Positions 35,420 to 43,359 of a stretch of DNA of 64,000 nucleotides are shown here, piece by piece. The stretch comes from a virus. Position 1 is the stretch's first letter, and the number at the start of each line of letters is the position of its first letter. The position numbers and the translations under genes are program-made. Under the pieces are notes generated by a model that saw only the letters and a list, made by a program, of their open reading frames with translations, searched no databases and had not been told where the DNA came from. The stretch spans positions 31,135 through 95,134 of the IMG/VR virus record IMGVR_UViG_3300036781_000838; one strand, given 5' to 3'.

Positions 35420-37402
35420 TTATTTTTTCCAGTAATATGATAGTTCTGGTTCCGCTTTCAACGGCACCCGTTTGCAATGCAATTGACCTGCTTTGAACAT
35501 GGCTTTTTTTACCATTTGGGAAATGAGTTCACCTTGGTCAATTGGTGCTTCCAGTACATTTTCGTCGTGAATGGTATTAACGAATTTTACTATGTCAAAT
35601 AAGCCATTATCGATGATATAGTCGAAGATGTGGACGCAGGATACTTTGGTTATCTCTGCCGATGAACCCTGTATAGGGAAATTGAGTGACTTGCGCTCTA
35701 CATCACCCTTATACATGAAATACCGGGATACCTTCTCTTTCAACCGGGGCAGATCGGGCGTGCCATTTTCTTTTGCGGACCTGTAGATTTCCCAGAAATC
35801 ACTGTCCATTTCAGCTTCCAGTTCCTTAAATTCCTTAAAGAAGGGGAGGTATGACTTACGTTTGGTAAGTGTGCTAATAAGGATGTAGCCATCCCTTAGA
35901 CCCTGTTTTTTGACTTTATCAAAATGAGCGCGCAATCCAGGGAAAGCGACAAAATAGGCGTTATATATCCTTTCACCGTCTTCCTTTGCTTTACCGAGCT
36001 GGTCAGCTATGGTTTGTCCGACACCGCCGTAATTAATAGTAAAGCCTGTGATCTTCGCTTCCTGCCGCTCTTCTTTATATTGCGATTTTATTATATCCAG
36101 GGTTAACCCATCTAGCTGGGGATACATTTTTGATGCAACAAAGGCATGCATATCCCCCAGGCCCTCGTCATAGAACTTTAAGAGATTCCTATCCATGGAG
36201 AAATTCGCAAGGACAACCTGCTCCTGCCCGGAGTAGTCTGAAATGATGAGTACATTACCTGGTTCGGCTACAAAGCACCCCCTCGTTTCGGGATCCTTGG
36301 GAATATTCTGAAAATTGATGTACTCTTCCTTCGTAATCTTATCCTTTCCCCCGGAAGATAGCCTACCGGTGTCCATGATCTGTTTGAAGTTAGAATGGAC
36401 CCTGCCAGTAACCGGGTTGATCTGCTTGAGAAAGTTCTCTCCATATGTGGAAACTACTTTTTCCGCCTTTTTATACTCCAGGTACAGCCCGATAAAGGGG
36501 AACCTGCCTTTTTGCTTCTCAATATTGCCAGCTTCTACCGACTTTTTAGCGACACCTTTTTCAACAACCCTGCAGTTAATGCCCAGCTCTTCAAATAATT
36601 CGATAACCTGTTTGGATGAACTCCAATTGATTTTACAGGAGACGGGATCAAAGAGGCTGATTTGCTGGGTAAAATACTTGACCAGCCCCTTGTTCATTAT
36701 CCACTGATTAAGAACTTCCTGTGCCTGTTTTAATTTTAAGGCATCTTTCTCCATCTTAGCCAACCATTTATCCCTATCGAGCTTAAAACCACAATATTCG
36801 ATGTAGGCAAGACAAGGAGTGAAGCGGTTCTCCAGGTTAACGGTGCCTTTTAGCTCTTTTGCGATAAGGGCTTCAATTTGCTTTTCTTTGATAGCTGGCA
36901 GGAACTTGATGTCATCAGCGCCATATTTTATTACCCGACTGGTCAAACCTTCCTTCTGTATCTCCGCTCTTACAGATTTATCCAGCTTAAAGCCAAGATA
37001 CCGTTCGGTAATGGAATCCAGTCCCACCCTAATTTCCGGCAGACCGCAGTATAGGACCTTTTCCACAACCATCGTATCCCAAATCTTCCTGAGATAGATT
37101 CCCTTTTTAAACAAGAATTTTAAATCGAATTTCAGGTTTTGGCCTACAATGAGGATGTTTTCGAGATACGGCTTTAAAACGCTGATATCAACGGTCTTGC
37201 AATCAATTACGTATTGGTTGGTTGCATCACCTATTTGTAAGGACAATAACTCTTTAGTATGAGGGTCGAAGCCGTTTGTCTCCGTATCGAGGCAGGTTTC
37301 TAAAACGGATTTCAGGTATTGAATAAGTGCTGTTACCGTAGATTTCTCATAGACAAGATTATCCTTGAACAACTCTGCTTGCTGAGTTATTAGGTAAATC
37401 AT
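35420..37402 (-). CDS. Family A DNA polymerase with 3'-5' exonuclease
   Basis: 660 residues. The 3'-5' exonuclease domain is complete: Exo I LDTETNG (D39, E41), Exo II VGQNLKFDLKFL, Exo III YGADDIKFL. The polymerase domain has motif A ISDYSGQE (D389), motif B RQEAKITGFTINYGG and motif C HDE at 612-614. The 5'-3' flap nuclease of cellular Pol I is absent, as usual for phage replicative enzymes. This is the replicative polymerase of the phage; family A polymerases are common in crAss-like genomes. The start follows the TAAAATCCA leader element, just after a terminator, so transcription of the polymerase unit may restart here. Confidence 0.95.
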   Translation of the reverse strand: MIYLITQQAELFKDNLVYEKSTVTALIQYLKSVLETCLDTETNGFDPHTKELLSLQIGDATNQYVIDCKTVDISVLKPYLENILIVGQNLKFDLKFLFKKGIYLRKIWDTMVVEKVLYCGLPEIRVGLDSITERYLGFKLDKSVRAEIQKEGLTSRVIKYGADDIKFLPAIKEKQIEALIAKELKGTVNLENRFTPCLAYIEYCGFKLDRDKWLAKMEKDALKLKQAQEVLNQWIMNKGLVKYFTQQISLFDPVSCKINWSSSKQVIELFEELGINCRVVEKGVAKKSVEAGNIEKQKGRFPFIGLYLEYKKAEKVVSTYGENFLKQINPVTGRVHSNFKQIMDTGRLSSGGKDKITKEEYINFQNIPKDPETRGCFVAEPGNVLIISDYSGQEQVVLANFSMDRNLLKFYDEGLGDMHAFVASKMYPQLDGLTLDIIKSQYKEERQEAKITGFTINYGGVGQTIADQLGKAKEDGERIYNAYFVAFPGLRAHFDKVKKQGLRDGYILISTLTKRKSYLPFFKEFKELEAEMDSDFWEIYRSAKENGTPDLPRLKEKVSRYFMYKGDVERKSLNFPIQGSSAEITKVSCVHIFDYIIDNGLFDIVKFVNTIHDENVLEAPIDQGELISQMVKKAMFKAGQLHCKRVPLKAEPELSYYWKK

Positions 37403-37422
37403 AATGGATTTTATAAGATAAA

Positions 37423-37450
37423 AAAGGGGAGACTAAAACTGCTCCCCTTT
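37423..37450 (-). terminator. Hairpin terminator between 124-aa gene and DNA polymerase
   Basis: Perfect arms AAAGGGGAG / CTCCCCTTT with a 10-base loop, followed on the minus strand by a six-base T run. It lies 21 bases after the stop of the 124-residue gene and 21 bases before the polymerase start. Confidence 0.75.
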
Positions 37451-37470
37451 AACAGTCAAATCATGACTGG

Positions 37471-37845
37471 TCAAGCCGCTTGCTTTATCAGGTATTCGTC
37501 GGTGTTAAAATGGTCGCTATTTAAGGCAAAGGAGTCAATGAATTGTTTGATTTCCTCGGTGTCCTTAATATAATATTCGTAGAAAGTCTCCAAAACTTTT
37601 CTTTCCTCTTTATATGGTTTACCTGGTTTTGGATTTTTTAGCGGAATTGAATCTCCGTTGTCATCCAGCTTGTCCAGGCGCTTGAAAGATTCCTTCTTCT
37701 CTTTGGAAATGATGGCCAGTACCCTAACGTCGGGGTCGTATATCGCTTCGTTAAAGGGGCATTCTTTGGTGACAGGAATTAACTTAAAAGTTTTGGCATT
37801 ACCCCAGGCAGAGGTAATCAACAGCATTGATTTTTCAATTTCCAT
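37471..37845 (-). CDS. Conserved crAss-like early protein (124 aa), function unknown
   Basis: 124 residues. The stretch FNEAIYDPDVRVLAIISKEKKESF, in parts CPFNEAIYDPD and VLAIISKEKKES, followed by LDDNG and ETFYEYYI, matches my memory of a small conserved protein of crAss-like and related Bacteroidota phages with no assigned function. No membrane segment, no catalytic motif. It has its own upstream element: TAAATTTGTAGAATA ends 13 bases before the ATG, with a second copy 20 bases further upstream, and its own terminator downstream, so it is a monocistronic early gene. Confidence 0.75.
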   Translation of the reverse strand: MEIEKSMLLITSAWGNAKTFKLIPVTKECPFNEAIYDPDVRVLAIISKEKKESFKRLDKLDDNGDSIPLKNPKPGKPYKEERKVLETFYEYYIKDTEEIKQFIDSFALNSDHFNTDEYLIKQAA

Positions 37846-37857
37846 CCTCTTGGTTTT

Positions 37858-37889
37858 TATTCTACAAATTTACTTCTTATTCTACAAAG
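37858..37889 (-). promoter_or_regulatory. Tandem TTTGTAGAATA elements upstream of 124-aa gene
   Basis: Two direct copies with start-to-start distance of 20 bases. The proximal one reads TAAATTTG, an exact TAnnTTTG Bacteroidota -7 element; the distal TTTG falls where a -33 element is expected. The distal copy contains the TAG stop codon of the upstream gene. Confidence 0.6.
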
Positions 37890-38457
37890 TATCTAATTCT
37901 CTAAATTCAATCTTCAAACTTTCTTTGGCCAGGTTGTAGGGTGGGCATAATTCACCGATCCCCATCAGGATCTCCTGCATGGATTCAACATCCTTTTCCC
38001 CCTGCGCGAGTAGTGTTGCATAAAGTTCGAAATGCTTATCCGGATACAAAAAACTGTAGATATATTCCCATTCTAAGGAGTTCTTACCAGCATAGGACTC
38101 GATACGGTTCTTCAATTCTTTGGATAAAAGAGAATATTTACCCGACAGAAAATTGAACCAATCCTCTTGATGTTCCTGGAAAGTAAAAATGTAAGCTACC
38201 TTGTTGTCCACACACGGTTTAAAGGTGTAAAAAAAGCGATTTTTGAATAAAACATTTTTCTCAAATTGTTTAAAGCCTTCAGAATTTAGATCTTCATGCA
38301 GGACGATAAGCTTTTCGTCATACTCTGTAATATTATCGTTAAGTACAATAAAAGTATTAATGGGGGTGAACGTAGCGTGTCTTTTTATGCCTAAATTCGG
38401 GTAGAGAAACCAAATTGATTTTTGAAAATATTTCTTGTATAATTCCTTCAGCGCCAT
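37882..38457 (-). CDS. Conserved crAss-like early protein (191 aa), function unknown
   Basis: 191 residues. KSIWFLYPNLGIKR, TPINTFI, a WFNFLSGKYSLLS segment and ELCPPYNLAKESL near the C-terminus recall an uncharacterised protein that sits next to the PD-(D/E)XK nuclease in crAss-like phages. No enzyme signature. Its stop codon (TAG) is embedded in a TTTGTAGAATA element. Probably co-transcribed with the nuclease gene upstream (20-base gap). Confidence 0.7.
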   Translation of the reverse strand: MALKELYKKYFQKSIWFLYPNLGIKRHATFTPINTFIVLNDNITEYDEKLIVLHEDLNSEGFKQFEKNVLFKNRFFYTFKPCVDNKVAYIFTFQEHQEDWFNFLSGKYSLLSKELKNRIESYAGKNSLEWEYIYSFLYPDKHFELYATLLAQGEKDVESMQEILMGIGELCPPYNLAKESLKIEFRELDTL

Positions 38458-38477
38458 TATTCATAAGTTATGAAAAT

Positions 38478-39548
38478 TTACAAAACCACCAAACCCTTCG
38501 AAAATTCAAAGGGTAGATCATAAGCTCTTTCTGTATAGTGATAGTTGGCTTTGTCGATGACTTCATTAAAACGGAGTAGCCACTCATTTAACGTTTTCTC
38601 CTTCACCAGGAACGGGTAAACGTGTTGATTCGCGTCGATTACAATAAATCTGAATTCAAACGTCCAGCCATTATCAAAAAGAGGCGTGTATTCTGCGTAC
38701 ACCAGCATCATATATATTACTGCCTGCAGCCAATATTTGTAGAAGTCGATAGTATCCCTGAACTCATTTAGGGGTCTGTCAGTCGTTTTGAAGTCATTGA
38801 CCCGGATTACCTTGATAGCGTTGTCGAATACTACGTTATCTAGTATTCCTTTTATCCCAAAGGGGTATTTGGATAGCCCAGTCCTCAGCTCGAATTCATT
38901 GATCACCTTTATCTCTTCGGAGTCGCTTACATCGAGCGCCATTATTTTTACAATCTCCTTATTATTACGAATGATATCGGCATATATGGCACATAAATCA
39001 TACGTTTCCTGGTCAATAACGTTCCTGGTCCCTTGGATCTTTAGGTATTCGAAGTAATTGAGGTTTTCATCGTTGAAAATCTTTTCGAGTCGTTTTTGAT
39101 TTCCAGTTTTGGCGACGACACCCTGCCTATCGGGTTTGTCATCGGTAAGCGATTGATGTAGATTGATTTCCAGAAGAATGTTCAATATATTCTCGGAATA
39201 GTCTGTCAGGGATTGGTTTGCACTGTGATTCAGTGGATTATCGGCGATCCCTTGTAAGTAAATTTTGAATATTCTATCTACGATTATTTTATTGTTCCCG
39301 CTTGGTATATTGACCGGCGATACGATAAATAATTCATCGAACAGATGGTTATTCAGCAGAAGACAGTGAATTACCTTCCCTTTAATAAGGTGCTTTTCAA
39401 TTTTTTCCTCATAGATTTTCGTTATATATTTCCTTTTGTAGGCACCCGGTGAATGGAGAAGGAGTTTCAGAGCTGAGTATGAAAAATATAATTTCTTATT
39501 GTAAAACTCATTCATGGGATCTCTTACCAATTCCTGGCTAATGAGCAT
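38478..39548 (-). CDS. PD-(D/E)XK exonuclease (RecB/Cas4-like)
   Basis: 356 residues. The N-terminal FSYSALKLLLHSPGAYKRKYI and GKVIHCLLLN are typical of RecB-like single-domain nucleases. The active site is GIKGILDNVVFD followed by VNDFKTTDRP (D-x-K). A helix with YKYWLQAVIYMMLVY follows, equivalent to the QxxxY motif of RecB nucleases. In crAss-like phages this nuclease lies among the replication genes and likely works with the RecT-like annealase at 47207 in end resection and recombination. The metal-binding residues are visible; partnership is inferred. Confidence 0.85.
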   Translation of the reverse strand: MLISQELVRDPMNEFYNKKLYFSYSALKLLLHSPGAYKRKYITKIYEEKIEKHLIKGKVIHCLLLNNHLFDELFIVSPVNIPSGNNKIIVDRIFKIYLQGIADNPLNHSANQSLTDYSENILNILLEINLHQSLTDDKPDRQGVVAKTGNQKRLEKIFNDENLNYFEYLKIQGTRNVIDQETYDLCAIYADIIRNNKEIVKIMALDVSDSEEIKVINEFELRTGLSKYPFGIKGILDNVVFDNAIKVIRVNDFKTTDRPLNEFRDTIDFYKYWLQAVIYMMLVYAEYTPLFDNGWTFEFRFIVIDANQHVYPFLVKEKTLNEWLLRFNEVIDKANYHYTERAYDLPFEFSKGLVVL

Positions 39549-39606
39549 AGTTAAATTTTTCTAGGTTGGAAAAGATTATTGTCTGTTCACGATTGCTGGG
39601 GATTGT

Positions 39607-40056
39607 TCAAACCTGCATCTCGAATAGGCACTCTGCAATAATCCATTGCGTGCTTTCCCCATACTGTTCGAGAATATTCGCGTTTCCGTTCTTGGATTCA
39701 AATAAAGTGTAACCATAGGAGTTGATGGTGGATTCGATATCGCCAACGGTATACCTGTGAATGTCTATTACCTCTTGTCCCCGGTTGATCTCCTTAAACT
39801 CAAAGGAATGCCGCGATAATTGCCGACCATATTGGTTGGTGGAAGGGTCCGTCATGGTCCATTCCCCTTCAATATGATTTTTTCCCGATTTAGCTATTAT
39901 GCCCTTTATTTTTGTGTGGCAATAGTCTTTTAGTGTTTTATACAGCGCCAACAGGCCGATGCCCGTGTAGCCGTTGATCTCTATAATGGCTTCCACCAAT
40001 CCGATCGCTGTTAACCCCTGGTCTAAAATCAATCGTTTTATTTCTTCTTTATTCAT
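39607..40056 (-). CDS. Hypothetical early protein (149 aa)
   Basis: 149 residues. The N-terminal helix pair MNKEEIKRLILDQGLTAIGLVEAI precedes a beta-rich C-terminal part. No motif recognised. Lies 14 bases after the gene upstream on the same strand. Confidence 0.65.
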   Translation of the reverse strand: MNKEEIKRLILDQGLTAIGLVEAIIEINGYTGIGLLALYKTLKDYCHTKIKGIIAKSGKNHIEGEWTMTDPSTNQYGRQLSRHSFEFKEINRGQEVIDIHRYTVGDIESTINSYGYTLFESKNGNANILEQYGESTQWIIAECLFEMQV

Positions 40057-40070
40057 GGTGGAGAAATTGG

Positions 40071-40397
40071 TTATGCAACCAAAGTCAGGCGTGAGTTATA
40101 ATACTCTTCCTGGGTTAAAAAATGGAACTCTGAACAGTGCCCAACGGCTACGTCCGTTCTGGTATAGGACTCGAATACCTTTATGAAATCCAAAAAGGAG
40201 GTTTCCTGTTCTTCTTTGAAAATGTCTGAATCCCAAAGGCTTGTATTTCCTTTTTTATCGAGGAAATTGGCGTGTATGCTATTGGTATGTACTGAAAATG
40301 TAAAGAGCATATACCCAATAGGTTTTCCCCAAACATCGCCCTCTAATTTTCTATATCCCATCCTTTGCAGGTCGAGTTCTTTATGGTACATTGTCAT
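40071..40397 (-). CDS. Hypothetical early protein (108 aa)
   Basis: 108 residues, mixed alpha/beta, no membrane segments and no known motif. The start overlaps the stop of the GIY-YIG gene (four-base overlap), so the pair is translationally coupled. Not recognised. Confidence 0.65.
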   Translation of the reverse strand: MTMYHKELDLQRMGYRKLEGDVWGKPIGYMLFTFSVHTNSIHANFLDKKGNTSLWDSDIFKEEQETSFLDFIKVFESYTRTDVAVGHCSEFHFLTQEEYYNSRLTLVA

Positions 40398-40843
40398 GAT
40401 TTAAAACAATTTGATTGCATATCACGGGTGTAATATTTGCCGGCGATGTTGCCATTATAGCTTCTTACGGTGAGAACATCGAAGTTTATCATATACTTCA
40501 GTTCCAGGTATCCAAGAAACTTTGGAGAGCAGGAGAGGGCGATGATTTCCCTGGTAAAGTCCTGCTCTCCTTTTTCTTTGACATCTTTTTGTAGATCTGT
40601 GGAGGATGACCAATACGACAACCAGTCCGATTCCTTTCTTACCAGTTGATATGTTTTCTTTCGCTTGTCGGCTGATAACTCATTTTTTCGCAGGGCCTTC
40701 TTTCTACTGGAATAAAAATGCTTTTTGCCAATGTAAATTGAACCAGTCTTCGTATTTGTTATTTTGTAAATAAACCCAAAGAGTGCTTCGGGCTGGGGAA
40801 GATCGTCTAAGGATTCGACCGTCCTAGAGTTGTAGAGCCACAT
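40394..40843 (-). CDS. GIY-YIG family endonuclease (Seg/homing type)
   Basis: 149 residues. GFIYKITNTKTGSIYIGKKHF at residues 23-43 is the GIY-YIG core, with KITN and YIGKK as in T4 Seg-type free-standing endonucleases. E in FLGYLELKYM is the likely metal ligand. Such genes spread by cutting alleles that lack them. It is inserted directly downstream of the ubiquitin-like cassette, with a TTTGTAGAA element before the start. No intron boundaries are visible around it, so it appears to be intergenic. Confidence 0.8.
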   Translation of the reverse strand: MWLYNSRTVESLDDLPQPEALFGFIYKITNTKTGSIYIGKKHFYSSRKKALRKNELSADKRKKTYQLVRKESDWLSYWSSSTDLQKDVKEKGEQDFTREIIALSCSPKFLGYLELKYMINFDVLTVRSYNGNIAGKYYTRDMQSNCFKS

Positions 40844-40859
40844 TTTTTCATAGGTTGTT

Positions 40860-41486
40860 CTACAAAACTACAAACTTTTGTTTTTCGACCGTCAAACAGA
40901 AATCAATTAAGTTATCGACATATTGGCGACGTTCGGTCAATGTCTTGAAACTTGGTAGCTTGATCCGATCTCCCACTAATTTCGAAATGTCATCAGAAAA
41001 TATAATATCCCCTTTATGGTCCTCGATTAGTGTTTCAACAATAACCTGGATTGGTCGAAAGGGTTTTGTTCGTATAATTTTAGAGATATAAAATTTGACG
41101 TCGATGTCAGTCCAATCATCATTATTAGGTATGGTAATGATGAAAAGCGGCGAAATTCCCTTTGTTTGGTCATCAAATAATCCTATAAATCCTTTCCCCA
41201 TTAGGTATACTTCACCGCCGTAATTCAGCTTCATTAAGATATGGGCTGTATTAATTATTTCCATCACCTTGTCTTTGTTAAGAGTCCTTTCCCGAAACTG
41301 AGTTGCTTCAGTGAACATTAAAAATCCTTCTTTATGGTATCCTGAAGGTTCCTTATAAATTAATGCAACTTCCTGAGAGGCAGCAGTGAATAAAAGGGCT
41401 GAAGGTTGTGGTGAACTATAGTTATACTGATTTCTTCTTGCGAAGGGGAATTTCGTTAATTGGTCAGAAAAGCGGTAGTCTATCAT
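40860..41486 (-). CDS. Putative accessory protein of the ubiquitin-like cassette (208 aa)
   Basis: 208 residues. Not recognised. Starts by overlapping the E1-like gene's stop by four bases, so it belongs to that operon. It is predicted alpha/beta with a hydrophobic core strand ALLFTAASQEVALIY and GEVYLMGKGFIGLF, without cysteine-histidine catalytic motifs. It could be an adaptor or substrate-recognition part of the cassette, but only gene order supports this. It ends VVL-TAG, where the stop overlaps an early element. Confidence 0.65.
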   Translation of the reverse strand: MIDYRFSDQLTKFPFARRNQYNYSSPQPSALLFTAASQEVALIYKEPSGYHKEGFLMFTEATQFRERTLNKDKVMEIINTAHILMKLNYGGEVYLMGKGFIGLFDDQTKGISPLFIITIPNNDDWTDIDVKFYISKIIRTKPFRPIQVIVETLIEDHKGDIIFSDDISKLVGDRIKLPSFKTLTERRQYVDNLIDFCLTVEKQKFVVL

Positions 41487-42184
41487 AGCATAAGGTTGAG
41501 TGGGGCAATATATTCCCAGAAGTGTGGTACCGCCCGCATTGGAGTATCAGAATTTGCATTTGTAATCCAATTTGTCAGAAATCCAACCATGTGCCCGGCT
41601 ATCATCGCTGCGCAATGGGTAGTTTGCGAGAAGGTACATGGTTGTGGAGGTACTTCATCACCATTAAAGAGATGAGTGGATTCATATTCTTCAATAAATG
41701 CATAATCGTCCCCTGGTATGTTGAATATCTGTAGTAATTCTGCATTTAGGCGACCGTCCTGGAAGAAACAATATTTCCTTTGACTTTCAGGTATAAGCAT
41801 GAGAAATTCGCGCCATTTTCTGAAAGCTAATTTTCTTGCTTCCATATTGTCAAACCCGCATATCATTATATTGCTAACGGAACTATCCTCCTTATACATT
41901 CCGTCGGATTCTACTGTAGCATCCGGCGAGAACTCTTTGATGATTTCAGTCACAGCATCTGTTTTCCTTTTGTTAATATCCTTGGCTCTCACAAGCTGAC
42001 CACTCATATTGTGTTGCTCAAAACGGTCGTGGTCAAATAAATATAGGTTACAACCTATCCTGCTGATAAGTAGGGAAGTCCATGAACCGATTCCTCCTTG
42101 ACCAAGGACCATAATGTCCTTTTTATGAAGAAGGGAGAACCATTCACCTCCTTTTACTCTTCCATACTGTGCTGCTACTTCCAT
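41483..42184 (-). CDS. E1-like ThiF-family adenylyltransferase
   Basis: 233 residues. Nucleotide-binding loop GQGGIGS at 28-34, then FDHDRFEQHNMSGQ at 50-63, which is the E1/MoeB/ThiF Mg-ATP motif DxDxxExxN. The usual Arg before the Gln is Gly62. A C-terminal CTFSQTTHCAAMIAG block holds two cysteines, either of which could be the thiol acceptor. The enzyme would adenylate the C-terminus of the Ub-like protein encoded upstream and pass it on as a thioester. It starts two bases after the JAMM gene. Domain order agrees with minimal bacterial E1-like enzymes of mobile-element Ub-like operons (for example PRTRC). Confidence 0.85.
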   Translation of the reverse strand: MEVAAQYGRVKGGEWFSLLHKKDIMVLGQGGIGSWTSLLISRIGCNLYLFDHDRFEQHNMSGQLVRAKDINKRKTDAVTEIIKEFSPDATVESDGMYKEDSSVSNIMICGFDNMEARKLAFRKWREFLMLIPESQRKYCFFQDGRLNAELLQIFNIPGDDYAFIEEYESTHLFNGDEVPPQPCTFSQTTHCAAMIAGHMVGFLTNWITNANSDTPMRAVPHFWEYIAPLNLML

Positions 42185-42186
42185 TG

Positions 42187-43359
42187 TTATTGTATTTCAA
42201 GATTAAAAATGTCTAATAATTCTGTCGTTAATTCTGGGTAGATATGCGAAAACCCTTTATCAAGCGCCAATGTTACCTCGGTAATTACATCGATCAAGGA
42301 TTCGAGTTTATTATCTTCAGGAAAGATGCTAATATAAAATTCGGAGACACGTACAGCTATCTCTTCAATATGTACATAAAATCCATTATTCTTAAATTGC
42401 TTTTCGGACAACACCTTCATTGTAGCACTCAAGCTTCCTTCGTACAAATGGTCGAGATTCAGCAATTTTACAAGGAATGAATATGTCGATCTACTCAGCG
42501 CGGGTTCTTTTAGGGGTATATTTTTCTGTTTATTTGTGAACGGTCCCTTTTTTCCCTTTGTACCGGGCAAAGTAAACTCATCCCCATCCCAGCCCGACCA
42601 CATATCACCTTGTTTTTTTGAGGATTTGTTGTTTCCTTGTTTTGAGCCGAATTTACTTCTGGAGATTTGTGATTCAGCGGCTTTATTTTTTATAATTTCA
42701 TCAAACCGTTCAGATAGCAGGCTATCAATGATAGGCGGTTTGCTGATCTCGCAGTGATAAAAATGAACGGATGTTTTTTCTACTGTTTCATGCACAGTAC
42801 GGGACTGTTCATTGCCTGAAGAATCATAATATAAGAGTTTCGACTCAATGGCGGAATGCTCTTTGACCCTAAAAGCTACCTTGGCCATCATCTCGTTGGC
42901 ATTGTTTATGATGAGAGAAAGGTAGTAATTATGAAATTCCGAGTTTTTGATTAACTCCTTATCATCAGTATCTGAAAAGAATACACTCATCGTGTGGTGC
43001 GAATGTATGTGCCCGATTTTCATATCCATTAAAGCTGGATTTGCCATAAGAATATTAACAAATTCAGGAGTGTATTCGTAAGTGGTGAAGACATCATTCC
43101 CAATGTCTTGAAGGAATAAGTATTCCGCCGAAATTAGACACTTGTCATCCCCAAACTCCCCCTCAGTGATACTGTAAAACAAGGTTCCTGACCATTCAAT
43201 GTTATGCACTCTTGAGCATAGGTAAAGAATTTGACTCTGTAACTGGTGACTCAACACTATAGACACCTTCTGTTTTAATGCCTTTAAATGCAAAACTGGC
43301 CTTGGTGAGTTCTCTGGAGAGGCGGGAGCAGATATATCGGGTGATCGAAGGGTTTGCAT
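42187..43359 (-). CDS. JAMM/MPN-domain isopeptidase-like protein
   Basis: Up to 390 residues. It has a complete JAMM metalloprotease motif: E55 in VHNIEWSG and H119-S-H121-x7-S129-x2-D132 in IHSHHTMSVFFSDTD. It should therefore be an active Zn-dependent deubiquitinase-like enzyme. The annotated start overlaps the upstream gene by 158 bases. The domain itself needs only residues from about V32, so a GTG start near 43266 (overlap about 65 bases) is possible. The C-terminal 180 residues are lysine-rich, then helical, and unassigned. Expected partners are the Ub-like, E2-like and E1-like products of the same operon; expected roles are maturation of the Ub-like precursor and removal from targets. 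Confidence 0.85.
   Translation of the reverse strand: MQTLRSPDISAPASPENSPRPVLHLKALKQKVSIVLSHQLQSQILYLCSRVHNIEWSGTLFYSITEGEFGDDKCLISAEYLFLQDIGNDVFTTYEYTPEFVNILMANPALMDMKIGHIHSHHTMSVFFSDTDDKELIKNSEFHNYYLSLIINNANEMMAKVAFRVKEHSAIESKLLYYDSSGNEQSRTVHETVEKTSVHFYHCEISKPPIIDSLLSERFDEIIKNKAAESQISRSKFGSKQGNNKSSKKQGDMWSGWDGDEFTLPGTKGKKGPFTNKQKNIPLKEPALSRSTYSFLVKLLNLDHLYEGSLSATMKVLSEKQFKNNGFYVHIEEIAVRVSEFYISIFPEDNKLESLIDVITEVTLALDKGFSHIYPELTTELLDIFNLEIQ

Noticed and set aside
42536-42757. Plus-strand frame of 73 codons within the JAMM gene
   Set aside because: Antisense to the Lys/Ser-rich linker of the JAMM protein and without a plausible start context.
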